From: Comamonadaceae bacterium
GTDB lineage: Bacteria > Pseudomonadota > Gammaproteobacteria > Burkholderiales > Burkholderiaceae_C
Assembly: GCA_027488215.1 (NCBI GenBank)
Contig: JAIYCB010000005.1
Span: forward strand, 1-64,000
Length of the DNA stretch: 64,000 bases
Reading direction: 5' to 3'
Under the pieces are notes generated by a model. The model did no database searches. It was not told where the DNA came from and was given only the letters and a program-made list of their open reading frames with translations. Positions 53,508 through 63,074 of the stretch are shown here, one piece after another (the first letter of the stretch is position 1; every line of letters starts with the position of its first letter). The position numbers and the translations under genes were made by a program.

Positions 53508-54377
53508 AGCGCTGTTTTGCAGCGCGGAGATGCGTTGCTCGATGGGCGGGTGGGTGCTGAAAAGCTGACCGATGCCGCCCGCAATGCCCATGGCGGCCAT
53601 GCTCTTGGGCAACTCAGCGGTGTGAACACCGCCCAAGCGGGCCAAGGCGTTGATCATGGGTTGCTTGCGGCCCATCAGTTGCGCAGCGCTGGCATCGGCG
53701 CGGAACTCGCGCTGACGGCTGAACCAGGCCACGATGATGGCAGCGAGAACACCCAGCAAAATGTCCATCACAATGGTGGTCACGTAGTAACCAATGCCTG
53801 GACCGGAATTTTCGCTGTCACCCTTGCGCAAGAAGCTGTCCACCGCATAACCCACCACGCGGGAGATAAACACCACAAAGGTGTTCATCACACCCTGGAT
53901 CAGGGCCATGGTGACCATATCGCCGTTGGCGATGTGCGCCACTTCATGGGCGAGCACGGCCTCGATTTCTTCATGCGTCATGTTTTGCAGCAAGCCCGTG
54001 GACACGGCCACCAAGGCCGAATCGCGGAATGCGCCGGTGGCGAAGGCGTTGGGGTCGCCTTCGAAAATGCCGACTTCGGGCATACCGATACCGGCTTGGT
54101 CGGCCAATTTGCGGACGGTGTCCACGATCCAGGCTTCGTCGGCGTTGGCCGGTTGCTCAATGACCTTGACCCCCGAGGACATTTTGGCGATCCATTTGCT
54201 CATGAGCAAAGAGATGATGGCGCCACCAAAACCCATGATCAGCGCAAAACCCAGCAAAGCGCCCAGGTTCAGGCCGTTGGCAGTCAAAAAGCGGTTGACG
54301 CCCAGCAAGTTGGCGACGATACCCAACACCAGCACCACGGCCAGGTTGGTCACAACGAAAAGAAAAATGCGTTTCAT
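53502..54377 (-). CDS. htpX: Protease HtpX (M48 membrane metalloprotease)
   Basis: A 291-residue inner-membrane zinc protease for misfolded membrane proteins. From ATG 54377 the start [25 protein letters not shown] is the usual HtpX N-terminus; the GTG six codons earlier is less likely. The zinc motif is [16 protein letters not shown], with two further membrane segments (VVGYAVDSF region and [20 protein letters not shown]) and a third zinc ligand in [14 protein letters not shown]. Length is normal. In many bacteria it belongs to the envelope-stress regulon; no Cpx-type site is visible to me. Confidence 0.95.
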   Translation of the reverse strand: MKRIFLFVVTNLAVVLVLGIVANLLGVNRFLTANGLNLGALLGFALIMGFGGAIISLLMSKWIAKMSSGVKVIEQPANADEAWIVDTVRKLADQAGIGMPEVGIFEGDPNAFATGAFRDSALVAVSTGLLQNMTHEEIEAVLAHEVAHIANGDMVTMALIQGVMNTFVVFISRVVGYAVDSFLRKGDSENSGPGIGYYVTTIVMDILLGVLAAIIVAWFSRQREFRADASAAQLMGRKQPMINALARLGGVHTAELPKSMAAMGIAGGIGQLFSTHPPIEQRISALQNSAL

Positions 54378-54446
54378 GTTGAGTTTCACTTTCACCCGAA
54401 AGACGCGGGCACGTTGGGAGGGATATTAGGGTGTCGGACTGCAAAA

Positions 54447-55292
54447 TCAAGCCTGGGGCGTGATTTCCGGATTAGCGTACGGTTTTTCGACCAGGCGCGG
54501 GCTTCTGCGGGGACGGAACACGCTGTCATCGGCGTAAAAGGACGGCTCTTCGTTGGCCAGCCACCAGCCCGGCACCCCCAGCAGAGGCAAGGGACTGAAG
54601 GGCTTTCGGGCCAGTTTTTCAGGCGTGAGGTCTTGCGCCAGCCAAGCATCTAGGTCAGCCAGGGCCACGCCTTGCGGCACGCGCCACAGATGAACGGTGA
54701 TCGATTTGTAGGGCTGCACCGCTTTTTCGAGGGCGGCGTGACCAAATGCCCAAAGACATGTGTGCGCCCACTCACTGCGAAATCGAAGAAACGCATCCAA
54801 CCAGCGGTGCTCGGTCAAGGCTGCCCACACGGCATCGGTGGTCTGGATCAGCAGTGCGTTTTCGTCGAACACGGTGGCCGCGTCGCGCACCGGGCCGCGC
54901 ACCTGGCCCACCCCGACGCGGGCAATTTCGCGTGCCTGCAACTGGTTCAGGCGTTTTTTGGCCAGCGGGAAATGCATCCAGCACAGGGCATTGAAGAAGT
55001 CGTGCAAGCCTTCACGGGTGGGCACTTGGCCCGTGGCAAAAATGAAGTCTTCGTAGGCTTGGCCTTCGGGCAAGTCGGCTTGCGGCACAAAGCGCACGGG
55101 GGCACAGCTGGCTGCGCTCAAGGCCTCTGGCTGGGGCATTCCCGCCGCCACTTGGCGTGAGATGGGCTCACCCACCCCACGCCAGTCTGCCAGCCAAGGC
55201 GCGTCCCAGTCGATGTCGGGCACGCTCAGGCTGGAGGCTGGCGCGCAGCGCTGCCCAGCCCGGTTGGGACTCAGCCCGCCACCAGACGCCAC
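54447..55292 (-). CDS. DUF3025 domain-containing protein
   Basis: A 281-residue protein matching DUF3025 by its pattern: [59 protein letters not shown], then [11 protein letters not shown]. The N-terminus overlaps pyrC by 22 bases, starting at a GTG, so a later start is possible. No signal peptide or membrane helix; function unknown. Co-transcription with pyrC is likely. Confidence 0.82.
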   Translation of the reverse strand: MASGGGLSPNRAGQRCAPASSLSVPDIDWDAPWLADWRGVGEPISRQVAAGMPQPEALSAASCAPVRFVPQADLPEGQAYEDFIFATGQVPTREGLHDFFNALCWMHFPLAKKRLNQLQAREIARVGVGQVRGPVRDAATVFDENALLIQTTDAVWAALTEHRWLDAFLRFRSEWAHTCLWAFGHAALEKAVQPYKSITVHLWRVPQGVALADLDAWLAQDLTPEKLARKPFSPLPLLGVPGWWLANEEPSFYADDSVFRPRRSPRLVEKPYANPEITPQA

Positions 55293-56308
55293 GGCAGGCT
55301 TTCTCCCGAACGCAAGGGCTTGAGTTCGGCTTCGCCGTAGGCAAAGCTCTCGGCAGGCGTCCAGCTTTCACGGCGCAGGGTGATCGTGCTGGTATTGCGA
55401 GGCAGGCTGTAAAAGTCGGCCCCAAAGAAGCTGGCAAAGCCTTCGAGCTTGTCGAGCGCGCCGGCCTGGTCAAAGGCTTCAGCATACATCTCGATGGCGG
55501 CATGCGCGGTGTAGCAACCGGCGCAACCGCTGGCGTGCTCTTTGAGGTGCGCGGGGTGCGGGGCGCTGTCGGTTCCCAAGAAAAACCGGGCGTTGCCACT
55601 GGTGGCCGCTTGCACCAGGGCCAGGCGGTGCGTCTCGCGCTTGAGCACGGGCAGGCAGTAATAATGCGGGCGGATGCCGCCAGTGAAGATGGCGTTGCGG
55701 TTATACAGCAAGTGGTGCGCGGTGATGGTCGCGCCCAAGTTCGCGTCGCCAGCGGCAACATAGTCGGCGGCTTCTTTCGTGGTGATGTGTTCCATCACGA
55801 TTTTCAGGCCCGGGAAGTCGCGGCGCAGCGGGATCAGGTGCTGCTCGATGAACACGGCTTCGCGGTCAAACAGGTCAATGTCGGACGAAGTGACTTCGCC
55901 GTGCACCAGCAGCAAAACGCCTTCGCGCTGCATGGCTTCGAGCACGGGGTAGATCTTGCGCAGGTCGGTCACGCCCGCGTCGCTGTTGGTGGTCGCGCCT
56001 GCAGGGTAGAGCTTGCACGCCACAACGCCTGCGGCCTTGGCGCGGGCGATTTCTGCCGGGGCCAGGTTGTCCGTCAGGTACAGCGTCATGAGCGGCTCAA
56101 ACGCCATGCCTTTGGGCACGGCAGCCAGAATGCGCTGCTTGTAGGCCAACGCCTGCTCGGCCGTGGTCACAGGCGGCTTGAGGTTGGGCATGATGATGGC
56201 GCGGCCGAATTGGGCGGCGGTGTGGGGCACCACCACGTTCAGGGCGGCGCCGTCGCGCACATGCAGGTGCCAGTCATCGGGGCGGATGAGGGTGAGTTCT
56301 TGAGTCAT
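55271..56308 (-). CDS. pyrC: Dihydroorotase
   Basis: A 345-residue zinc amidohydrolase of pyrimidine synthesis, class II type. The metal-binding [10 protein letters not shown] near residue 12, the catalytic lysine region [35 protein letters not shown] and the later [13 protein letters not shown] are all in place. It is the first gene of a pair with DUF3025. About 180 bases separate it from the ABC-transporter operon, including a long imperfect hairpin. Confidence 0.95.
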   Translation of the reverse strand: MTQELTLIRPDDWHLHVRDGAALNVVVPHTAAQFGRAIIMPNLKPPVTTAEQALAYKQRILAAVPKGMAFEPLMTLYLTDNLAPAEIARAKAAGVVACKLYPAGATTNSDAGVTDLRKIYPVLEAMQREGVLLLVHGEVTSSDIDLFDREAVFIEQHLIPLRRDFPGLKIVMEHITTKEAADYVAAGDANLGATITAHHLLYNRNAIFTGGIRPHYYCLPVLKRETHRLALVQAATSGNARFFLGTDSAPHPAHLKEHASGCAGCYTAHAAIEMYAEAFDQAGALDKLEGFASFFGADFYSLPRNTSTITLRRESWTPAESFAYGEAELKPLRSGESLPWRLVAG

Positions 56309-56385
56309 GGGGCGTATTGTCGCAAACCTGTCACTGAGGCTGTGGCTTTGTGCCGACTTGGCATAGGAGAACTAGCCCGGAGGGT

Positions 56386-56464
56386 ACCAGAGGCGGGGCC
56401 ACGGGCTGGGGCTCATACTCGCTTCGCTCGCCAAATCGCCCCAACCCGTGACCCCACCTCTGGT
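56386..56464. repeat. 27-bp imperfect inverted repeat with 25-base loop
   Basis: The arms are 56386-56412 and 56438-56464, complementary at 24 of 27 positions. All three mismatches become G-U pairs when the minus strand is transcribed, so the hairpin is fully paired in minus-strand RNA. It lies 25 bases past the aapP stop on that strand, the position of a gene-end structure, but has no T tract. The loop contains CTCGCTTCGCTCG. Confidence 0.85.
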
Positions 56465-56488
56465 GCGAAAGTTTGGACTCGACTGGCC

Positions 56489-57244
56489 TCAATGCCCCAG
56501 GATCTTGGACAAAAAGTCCTGCGCCCGGTCAGTCTGCGGCGAGTCAAAGAACTGCTGCGGCGGCGCTTGTTCAACCACCTGGCCTTGGTCCATGAAGATC
56601 ACGCGGTCAGCCACGGCCTTGGCAAAGCCCATCTCGTGCGTCACGCAAAGCATGGTCATGCCTTGGCTGGTCAGCTCAATCATCACGTCCAGCACTTCCT
56701 TGATCATCTCGGGGTCGAGGGCCGAGGTGGGCTCATCGAACAGCATGATCTTGGGCGTCAGGCACAGCGCACGGGCAATGGCCACACGTTGCTGCTGGCC
56801 GCCGGACAACTGCAAGGGGTACTTGTTGGCGTGCTCGGCAATGCGCACGCGCTCCAGTTGCACCATGGCTTTGTCGATGGCTTCCTTGCGCGGCAGCTTG
56901 GCCACCCAGGTCGGTGACAGGATCAGGTTTTCCATCACCGTGAGGTGCGGGAAAAGGTTGAACTGCTGGAACACCATGCCCACTTCTCGGCGCACCTGGT
57001 CGATGCCCTTGAGGTCATCGCCCAACAAAGTGCCGTCCACTGTGAGGGTGCCCTCTTGGTACTCTTCCAGGGCGTTGATGCAGCGAATCAGGGTGGATTT
57101 GCCCGAGCCCGAAGGGCCGCAAATGACCACTTTTTCACCTTTGGCGAACTGCAGGTTGACATCGCGCAACACGTGGTAGCCATTGCTGGCATACCACTTG
57201 TTGACGCCTTTGAACTCGATGATGGGAGTAACGTTGGAGGTCAT
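56489..57244 (-). CDS. aapP: General amino-acid ABC transporter ATP-binding protein
   Basis: A 251-residue polar-amino-acid type ATPase (AapP/GlnQ class). Walker A CGPSGSGKSTLIRC, Q-loop MVFQQFNLFPHLTV, signature LSGGQQQRVAIARAL and Walker B IMLFDEPTSALDPEM are intact. It is the last gene of an AapJQMP-type operon (14 bases after the M permease), which imports glutamate, aspartate and other amino acids. A long hairpin follows its stop. Confidence 0.92.
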   Translation of the reverse strand: MTSNVTPIIEFKGVNKWYASNGYHVLRDVNLQFAKGEKVVICGPSGSGKSTLIRCINALEEYQEGTLTVDGTLLGDDLKGIDQVRREVGMVFQQFNLFPHLTVMENLILSPTWVAKLPRKEAIDKAMVQLERVRIAEHANKYPLQLSGGQQQRVAIARALCLTPKIMLFDEPTSALDPEMIKEVLDVMIELTSQGMTMLCVTHEMGFAKAVADRVIFMDQGQVVEQAPPQQFFDSPQTDRAQDFLSKILGH

Positions 57245-57258
57245 GAGAGGTCTTTCTT

Positions 57259-58359
57259 TCAGCGGACTTTACTGACAGCGGTGCGCTGCTCAATCCAAAG
57301 GCTGTAGCGCGACATGGCAAAGCAAAACGCGAAATAAATGAAAGTGATGAAGAGGTAGGCTTCGATCTTGAAGGGGCGCCAGTCAGCATCCGAGTTGAGC
57401 GCCAGGCCCAAAGCCCCAGTCAGCTCATAAAGCGACACGATGGTCACCAGCGAGGTGTCTTTGAACAAGCCAATGAAGGTGTTCATGATGGACGGCACGA
57501 CGGTGGCCAGGGCCTGGGGCAAAACGATCATGCGCTGGGTCTGCCAATAGCTCAGGCCCAGCGTGGCCGCCGCTTCGGTCTGCCCCTTGGGCAAGGCCTG
57601 CAAGCCGCCGCGAATCACTTCGGCCATGTAAGCCGCCGAAAACAAGGTAATGCCCACCACCACGCGCACCAGCACGTCGATCTTCACGCCCTCAGGCATG
57701 AACAAGGGCAGCATGAACGAGGCCATGAAGAGCACCGTGATCAGCGGCACGCCACGGATCAACTCGACATACAGCGTACACAAGGCCTTGATGGCGGGCA
57801 TGTTGGAGCGACGGCCCAGCGCCACGAAGATGGCCAGCGGGAACGCCAGCGTCATCGAGATCACAGTGAGCATCACAGTGAGTGGAAAGCCTCCCCACTG
57901 GTCGGTGTCGACCTCGGTCAGGCCCATCCAACCGCCCTTCATGAGGATGAAATAAACCACCAGCATGAGGGCCCAAATCAGGGGCAAAGCCTTGTTCCAG
58001 AAGCGCGGCATGCAGCTGATGACCACCACGCCCAGCATCAGGGCGGTGGCGATCACCGGCCGCCAGTGCTCGGCCTCCGGATACCGGCCCATCACGATCA
58101 GTCGGCCTTTTTCGGTGATCACGCCCCAGCACGCGCCCACGCCGCGCACGTCGTTGCAAGCCTGTAAATTGGCGCCAAAAACAGCGTGCAGCAGCGCCCA
58201 ATCCATGGACGCCATCAGTGTCCAGACCCCCAGCGCCAACAACACCACGGTCATCACGCTGTTGCTGGCACTCGAAAACAAGTTGGCCCGCAACCAAGCC
58301 ATGGGGCCTGCGCTTCGACCCGGCATAGGGCGGGCCTCGATGGATTTAAAAATATGCAT
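57259..58359 (-). CDS. aapM: Amino-acid ABC transporter permease (AapM type)
   Basis: A 366-residue permease. ATG 58359 is two bases after the AapQ stop with GGAGCGCTGAC before it; the frame extends eight codons further upstream. The N-terminal half is an extra helical region with cysteines (NLQACNDVRGVGACW). The C-terminal half is the HisM-type domain with FLMASFMLPLF, AAYMAEVIRGGLQALPKGQTEAAATLGLSYWQTQRMIVLPQA (EAA loop), and NTFIGLFKDTSLV. The long form matches AapM and not GlnP. Confidence 0.9.
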   Translation of the reverse strand: MHIFKSIEARPMPGRSAGPMAWLRANLFSSASNSVMTVVLLALGVWTLMASMDWALLHAVFGANLQACNDVRGVGACWGVITEKGRLIVMGRYPEAEHWRPVIATALMLGVVVISCMPRFWNKALPLIWALMLVVYFILMKGGWMGLTEVDTDQWGGFPLTVMLTVISMTLAFPLAIFVALGRRSNMPAIKALCTLYVELIRGVPLITVLFMASFMLPLFMPEGVKIDVLVRVVVGITLFSAAYMAEVIRGGLQALPKGQTEAAATLGLSYWQTQRMIVLPQALATVVPSIMNTFIGLFKDTSLVTIVSLYELTGALGLALNSDADWRPFKIEAYLFITFIYFAFCFAMSRYSLWIEQRTAVSKVR

Positions 58360-58360
58360 G

Positions 58361-59560
58361 TCAGCGCTCCTGGATGGCGGCACTGGCGTTGAACCAGTTC
58401 ATGAGGGCCGAAGTGAGAAGAGAGAGCGTCAGGTACACCAACATCACGATCGACAGCGCTTCGATGGCGCGCCCTGTCTGGTTGAGCGTGGTGTTGGCGA
58501 TCGAGACCAGTTCGGGGTAACCAATGGCCACGGCCAAGGATGAGTTTTTGGTCAGGTTCAAGTACTGACTGGTCAGCGGCGGAATGATCACGCGAAGTGC
58601 CTGTGGCAGCACCACCAGACGCATGGACTGACTTTTGCTCAGGCCCAAAGAGGCCGCCGCCTCGTGTTGCCCCAAAGACACCGATGCAATGCCTGAGCGT
58701 ACGACCTCGGCAATGAAGGCGGCCGTGTAAAACACCAGGCCAAACAACAAGGCCATGAATTCGGGGCTGAAAGCACCGCCGTCTTCGATCTGGAAATCAC
58801 CCACTTTGGGTAAGTCCCACTCAGTTGGAGCACCGCCTGCCAACCAACCCAAGACCGACGAGCCAAAGAACGCGGCCAAGGCCACCCACAAAACCGGACG
58901 CTGCTGTCCCGTTCGATCGAAATGCGCGCGTGCAAGACGCCGGTAAAAGAGCCCAAACACCAGGCCTAAACCAGCACCCACCAAGGCGAGTGTCTGGCCC
59001 AATTGCCAAACCGGCCAGGGGAATGAAATGCCGTTTTTGCTCAGGTAGAAATGACCGGCATTCCAGGCGTTCTGCAGGTCGGGCAACGCTTCGGCAAACA
59101 CCAAGTACCAAATGAGTAATTGGAGATATACCGGTACATTGCGGAAAAATTCAACAAAGGCGTAGCAGATCTTTTGGACCAAAAAGTTGGCTGAAAACCG
59201 ACCAACACCAATGAGCACACCCAGCACGGTGGCCAGCGCAATGCCGATGACAGCCACCTTCAAGGTGTTGAGCATGCCGATCGCAAACGCCACAAAGTAG
59301 GAGCTGTTGTGCGCGTAATCGAAAATCGTCTCACTGATGTCAAAGCCAAATGGTTGGAATAGAAAATCGTATCCGCTCTGGATACCGCGCAAACGCATGT
59401 TGGCCAGCGTGTTGCGCACCAGCAATGCAACAAGCGCAAAAGCCGACAAAATCGCGACGATCTGGTAGATGACCGAACGCCCTTCACGGCTGCGCCACGA
59501 GATGGTCCGGTTTTTCTTGTCGGGTGAGGGCCTGGCCTCGGTCATTACAAAATGGGACAT
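58361..59560 (-). CDS. aapQ: Amino-acid ABC transporter permease (AapQ type)
   Basis: A 399-residue permease of the same type as AapM, with a longer loop between the second and third membrane helix (SGYDFLFQPFGFDISETIFDY). It contains LLIWYLVFAEALPDLQN, FIAEVVRSGIASVSLGQHEAAASLGLSKSQSMRLVVLPQALRVIIPPL (EAA loop) and a final NLTKNSSLAVAIGYPEL. I use ATG 59560; ATG 59545 is an alternative. A terminator hairpin lies between it and aapJ. Confidence 0.9.
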   Translation of the reverse strand: MSHFVMTEARPSPDKKNRTISWRSREGRSVIYQIVAILSAFALVALLVRNTLANMRLRGIQSGYDFLFQPFGFDISETIFDYAHNSSYFVAFAIGMLNTLKVAVIGIALATVLGVLIGVGRFSANFLVQKICYAFVEFFRNVPVYLQLLIWYLVFAEALPDLQNAWNAGHFYLSKNGISFPWPVWQLGQTLALVGAGLGLVFGLFYRRLARAHFDRTGQQRPVLWVALAAFFGSSVLGWLAGGAPTEWDLPKVGDFQIEDGGAFSPEFMALLFGLVFYTAAFIAEVVRSGIASVSLGQHEAAASLGLSKSQSMRLVVLPQALRVIIPPLTSQYLNLTKNSSLAVAIGYPELVSIANTTLNQTGRAIEALSIVMLVYLTLSLLTSALMNWFNASAAIQER

Positions 59561-59586
59561 GGTTGCTGCCTGGATAAAGACGAACT

Positions 59587-59618
59587 GACAAAAAATACGC
59601 CCCATGAAGGGGCGTATT
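59587..59618 (-). terminator. Intra-operon terminator between aapJ and aapQ
   Basis: AATACGCCCC (59594-59603) pairs with GGGGCGTATT (59609-59618) over a 5-base loop. On the minus strand it is followed by T6. It lies 24 bases after the aapJ stop, so most transcripts probably end here, giving more binding protein than permease. Confidence 0.75.
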
Positions 59619-59642
59619 CAATGCCTTCAAAGAGGCAAAAAA

Positions 59643-60671
59643 TCAACGCAGGGGTGCCGAGTACAGCAAGCCACCCTGGCTCCATTGGCGGTTCATGCCG
59701 CGTGGGAGGTTGATGGAGGTCTTGGGGCCCACATTGCGCTCAAAGATCTCACCGTAGTTGCCAGTGACCTTGATGGCGCGGTAAAGCCACTCTTTGTCCA
59801 GGCCCAGGTGCTTGCCCAAATCTTCCGTAGCGCCGAGCAAACGACCGACTTGTGGGTTGTCGCTGGTCCTCATCTGGTCAGCGTTGGCCTGGGTGATGCC
59901 GTACTCTTCGGCTTCAATCAAACCAGCCAACACCCACTTGTTGATGGCCAACCACTCGTCGTCACCACGGCGAACCATGGGGCCCAAAGGCTCTTTGGAA
60001 ACCAAGTCAGGCAAGATCACATGGGCTGCAGGGTCTTTGGCTTCCTTGGCACGCACAGAAGCCAGGCCCGATGTGTCGGTGGTGTAAGCCTGGCAACGGC
60101 CAGCAAAATAGGCGCCTGTGGCAGCCTCGACTTTTTCAAATACCACAGGCTTGAGGTTGAGCTTGTTGGCGCGCGAGTAATCGGTCAGGTTTTTCTCAGT
60201 GGTGGTACCCGATTGCACACAGACCGTGGCACCTTTGAGCTGCTTGGCGCTGGTGATCTTGCCTTTAGGGACCATGAAACCTTGGCCGTCGTAGTAATTG
60301 ACACCCACAAAATGCAGGCCCAAGGAGGCGTCACGGCTGAGCGTGCTGGTACTGTTGCGTGCCAAAACATCGATTTCGCCCGACTGCAATGCAGTGAAGC
60401 GCTGCTGGGCAGTCAGGGGCACGTATTTGACTTTGGTGGCATCGCTCAGGACGGCGGCGGCCACGGCACGGCAGTGGTCCACATCCAGACCGGACCAGTT
60501 GCCGCTGGAATCAGCAGCCGAGAAACCGGCCAGACCGGTGTTGACACCGCAGACGATTTGGCCGCGCTGCTTGATCTGGTCCAAAGTTTTGCCCGCCATG
60601 GCGGATGAAGCCGCCAGCAAGCCGGCGGTGGCCAGCAAGGAGCCGATCAAGGTTTGTGTCATCTTCTTCAT
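59643..60671 (-). CDS. aapJ: Amino-acid ABC transporter substrate-binding protein (AapJ type)
   Basis: A 342-residue periplasmic binding protein. ATG 60671 has GAGAGGATTC upstream. The signal peptide is LIGSLLATAGLLAASSAMAG. The mature protein contains TLDQIKQRGQIVCGVNTGLAGFS, GLDVDHCRAVAAAV, and the VCVQSGTTTEKNLTDYSR ligand-binding region, with RGDDEWLAINKWV. These match AapJ (general L-amino-acid uptake). It leads the operon aapJ-Q-M-P. Confidence 0.93.
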   Translation of the reverse strand: MKKMTQTLIGSLLATAGLLAASSAMAGKTLDQIKQRGQIVCGVNTGLAGFSAADSSGNWSGLDVDHCRAVAAAVLSDATKVKYVPLTAQQRFTALQSGEIDVLARNSTSTLSRDASLGLHFVGVNYYDGQGFMVPKGKITSAKQLKGATVCVQSGTTTEKNLTDYSRANKLNLKPVVFEKVEAATGAYFAGRCQAYTTDTSGLASVRAKEAKDPAAHVILPDLVSKEPLGPMVRRGDDEWLAINKWVLAGLIEAEEYGITQANADQMRTSDNPQVGRLLGATEDLGKHLGLDKEWLYRAIKVTGNYGEIFERNVGPKTSINLPRGMNRQWSQGGLLYSAPLR

Positions 60672-60746
60672 GTTGTGAATCCTCTCGTGAAATGGTAGGT
60701 AGCAAATTGCCACCCCCAGATTAAAAGCCAAATCCAATGGTGAATC

Positions 60747-60766
60747 GCCTAGGAGCTTCCCTAGGC
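60747..60766. promoter_or_regulatory. Leader hairpin upstream of aapJ
   Basis: GCCTAGG (60747-60753) pairs exactly with CCTAGGC (60760-60766) over a 6-base loop, 75 bases before the aapJ ATG, so in the probable 5' untranslated region. The rest of the 304-base region 60672-60975 must hold the aap promoter; a TATATT-like box near 60878 is possible but has no good -35. The region also contains the short inverted repeat ATGCA-AAAAA-TGCAT near 60917-60932. Confidence 0.4.
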
Positions 60767-60975
60767 CTTGCCGGAACAGGGAAACTGTTTGAAGAGCACA
60801 CCCCCAAGGTGCACCAAAGCATCGTCAGCATATGTGTCCGCAAAAAATGTGCCCGCAAGCCAGCGGGCCTAATATAGTCAGTTTGTCGTCAGTCCCTATC
60901 AGGGTGTACCCCTGAATTTGATGCAAAAAATGCATAAACCGATACATACCAAGACAAAAAGTGTCTGGTGGAGCA

Positions 60976-61920
60976 TCAACGGGAGGAGTGCACCGAAGAA
61001 GTGCTCCGGGTCAAGTGCAGCCACAACTGATGGGCCGAGCTTTTGAAGCACGACTTAGCATTAGATTTTTCGCGGTAGGCTCGCACCTCCATGCTCAATG
61101 CCAAATTTTGCCCATCAGGCAAGCCCACCTCGACCAGTGTGCCGGCCTGGATTTCTTTTTTGACCGCACTGCGCGGCAAGAATGCAATGCCATGGCCTTC
61201 CAGGGCCATCACTTTCAATCCCTCGGCCATGTCGGTCTCATACACCCTCTCTAAATGCACCGGCACGCCCGCTTGCTTCAAAATCCAGTCGGTCACGCCG
61301 CCCAAGTAGGCTCCGGGTGCGTATCCCAAATAAGGCAATGGCCGGGCGGCATGGCCGGGCAAGCTGAACAGTGGTCGGCCATCTTGCGCGCTTTGGACGC
61401 AGGGCGCAATCACCTCATGCCCCAAGACCACCATGTCGTAACGCTCAGGGTCAATTTGGAGGGGCTGCGAGGGGTGGTGGTAAGCGATCAAGACGTCGCA
61501 TCCGCCTTCTACCAGTCTCATGGCCGCGTCGTGCACGTTGAGCGCCATGAGGCGACTTTTCATCGGCCCAAAGGTCTCACGCAAGCTGGCCACCCATGAG
61601 GGAAAAAACGTGAACGCCAGGGTGTGCGGTACGGCAAACTGAATGATGTCCTGCCCCACGGCATTGTGGCCGCGCAGCATAGCCCGGGTGTTTTGCAGCG
61701 ACTGAAGCATTTCCAGCGCCTGCGCATACAAGGTTTCACCCGCAGGGGTGAGACGGGTTGGGTAAGCGCTGCGATCGACCAAGTCAGCGCCGGCCCAGGC
61801 CTCCAGCGACTGGATACGACGAGAAAACGCAGGTTGCGTCACATGCCGCAGTTGTGCTGAGCGGCTGAAACTGCGCGTCTCGGCCAAACTCACAAAATCT
61901 TCAAGCCATTTGGTTTCCAT
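60976..61920 (-). CDS. LysR-family transcriptional regulator
   Basis: A 314-residue LysR protein: N-terminal winged helix METKWLEDFVSLAETRSFSRSAQLRHVTQPAFSRRIQSLEAWAG and a C-terminal periplasmic-binding-like effector domain. It lies upstream of the aap operon in the same direction (304 bases before aapJ), not divergent as LysR genes often are with their targets, so its target is not obvious. It could control aap, itself or genes elsewhere. Confidence 0.92.
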   Translation of the reverse strand: METKWLEDFVSLAETRSFSRSAQLRHVTQPAFSRRIQSLEAWAGADLVDRSAYPTRLTPAGETLYAQALEMLQSLQNTRAMLRGHNAVGQDIIQFAVPHTLAFTFFPSWVASLRETFGPMKSRLMALNVHDAAMRLVEGGCDVLIAYHHPSQPLQIDPERYDMVVLGHEVIAPCVQSAQDGRPLFSLPGHAARPLPYLGYAPGAYLGGVTDWILKQAGVPVHLERVYETDMAEGLKVMALEGHGIAFLPRSAVKKEIQAGTLVEVGLPDGQNLALSMEVRAYREKSNAKSCFKSSAHQLWLHLTRSTSSVHSSR

Positions 61921-62007
61921 GCCGGCATTATCGTTTCAGCAAGCAGGCTGCTTGTAATTGTTAACGAGCGTACAAGCCCGAAGCCAAAACACCCGATCTA
62001 CCGCGCA

Positions 62008-63060
62008 TCACACCCGCTCGCCAAATGACTTAGGTGGCGTGACACCTAAATGCCTGAACGCTGCAATCGTAGCCATGCGCCCACGTGGCGTGCGCTGCAA
62101 ATAGCCTTGCTGGATCAAATACGGCTCGATCACGTCTTCGATGGTGTCGCGCTCCTCGCCGATGCTGGCAGCAATGTTATCCAAGCCCACCGGGCCGCCG
62201 TCAAAACGATGAATCACCGCTTCGAGCAGTTTGCGGTCCATCAGGTCAAAGCCTTCGGGGTCCACGTCCAGCATGGTCAGGGCTTTTTGCGCGATGCCTT
62301 TGTGGATGGTGCCGTCGCCCTTCACGTCCGCATAGTCGCGCACCCGGCGCAGCAAGCGATTGGCAATGCGGGGCGTGCCGCGTGAGCGGCGGGCGATCTC
62401 GAATGAGCCTTCCGGGTCAATTTGGGCCTTGAGCAACCCGCTGCTGCGCGTCACGATCCGGGTGAGCTCCTCGGGTGAATAAAACTCGAGTCTCGACACG
62501 ATGCCAAAACGGTCGCGCAAGGGGTTGGTGAGCATGCCTGCCCGCGTGGTCGCACCCACCAAGGTGAACGGCTGCAAATCGAGCTTGATGCTGCGCGCTG
62601 CCGGACCTTCACCGATCATGATGTCAATTTGGTGGTCCTCCATCGCGGGGTACAAAATTTCTTCCACCACTGGCGAGAGGCGGTGGATCTCGTCGATGAA
62701 GAGCACATCGTTGCGCTCGAGATTGGTCAGCAGTGCGGCCAAGTCCTTGGGTTTTTCGAGCACCGGGCCGCTGGTCTGGCGCAGGTTCACACCCAACTCG
62801 GCCGCAATGATGTGGCTCAGCGTGGTTTTGCCCAAGCCCGGAGGACCAAACAGCAGCACATGGTCCAGCGGTTCCTCGCGCATCTTGGCGGCGCTGATGA
62901 AAATCTCCAACTGCTCACGCACCTTCAGCTGCCCAACGTATTCGTCGAGCAGCTTGGGGCGTAGGGCGCGTTCAATGGCTTCTTCTTGGTGTGACACTGG
63001 GGCTGCTGAAATGACCCGGGGTTCAGGCTGTGGTGCGAAGTCGTCGGTGCGGATGCTCAT
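62008..63060 (-). CDS. ruvB: Holliday junction branch-migration ATPase RuvB
   Basis: A 350-residue AAA+ motor. Signature parts are [12 protein letters not shown], the Walker [19 protein letters not shown], Walker [26 protein letters not shown], sensor [18 protein letters not shown] and the arginine-finger region. The C-terminal winged helix has [11 protein letters not shown]. It follows ruvA on the same strand after 14 bases, the normal order. It works with RuvA and RuvC in recombination repair; ruvC is not in the window. Confidence 0.97.
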   Translation of the reverse strand: MSIRTDDFAPQPEPRVISAAPVSHQEEAIERALRPKLLDEYVGQLKVREQLEIFISAAKMREEPLDHVLLFGPPGLGKTTLSHIIAAELGVNLRQTSGPVLEKPKDLAALLTNLERNDVLFIDEIHRLSPVVEEILYPAMEDHQIDIMIGEGPAARSIKLDLQPFTLVGATTRAGMLTNPLRDRFGIVSRLEFYSPEELTRIVTRSSGLLKAQIDPEGSFEIARRSRGTPRIANRLLRRVRDYADVKGDGTIHKGIAQKALTMLDVDPEGFDLMDRKLLEAVIHRFDGGPVGLDNIAASIGEERDTIEDVIEPYLIQQGYLQRTPRGRMATIAAFRHLGVTPPKSFGERV

Positions 63061-63074
63061 GGCTCAGTTCGTCT

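Noticed and set aside
53517..54653. A 378-codon plus-strand frame across htpX
   Set aside because: Antisense of htpX; Gly/His-rich shadow translation.
55157..56917. A 586-codon plus-strand open frame across pyrC and neighbours
   Set aside because: It is the antisense shadow of pyrC, DUF3025 and aapP. High GC makes such frames long; the amino-acid composition (Gly/Arg/His/Val-rich) has no family pattern.
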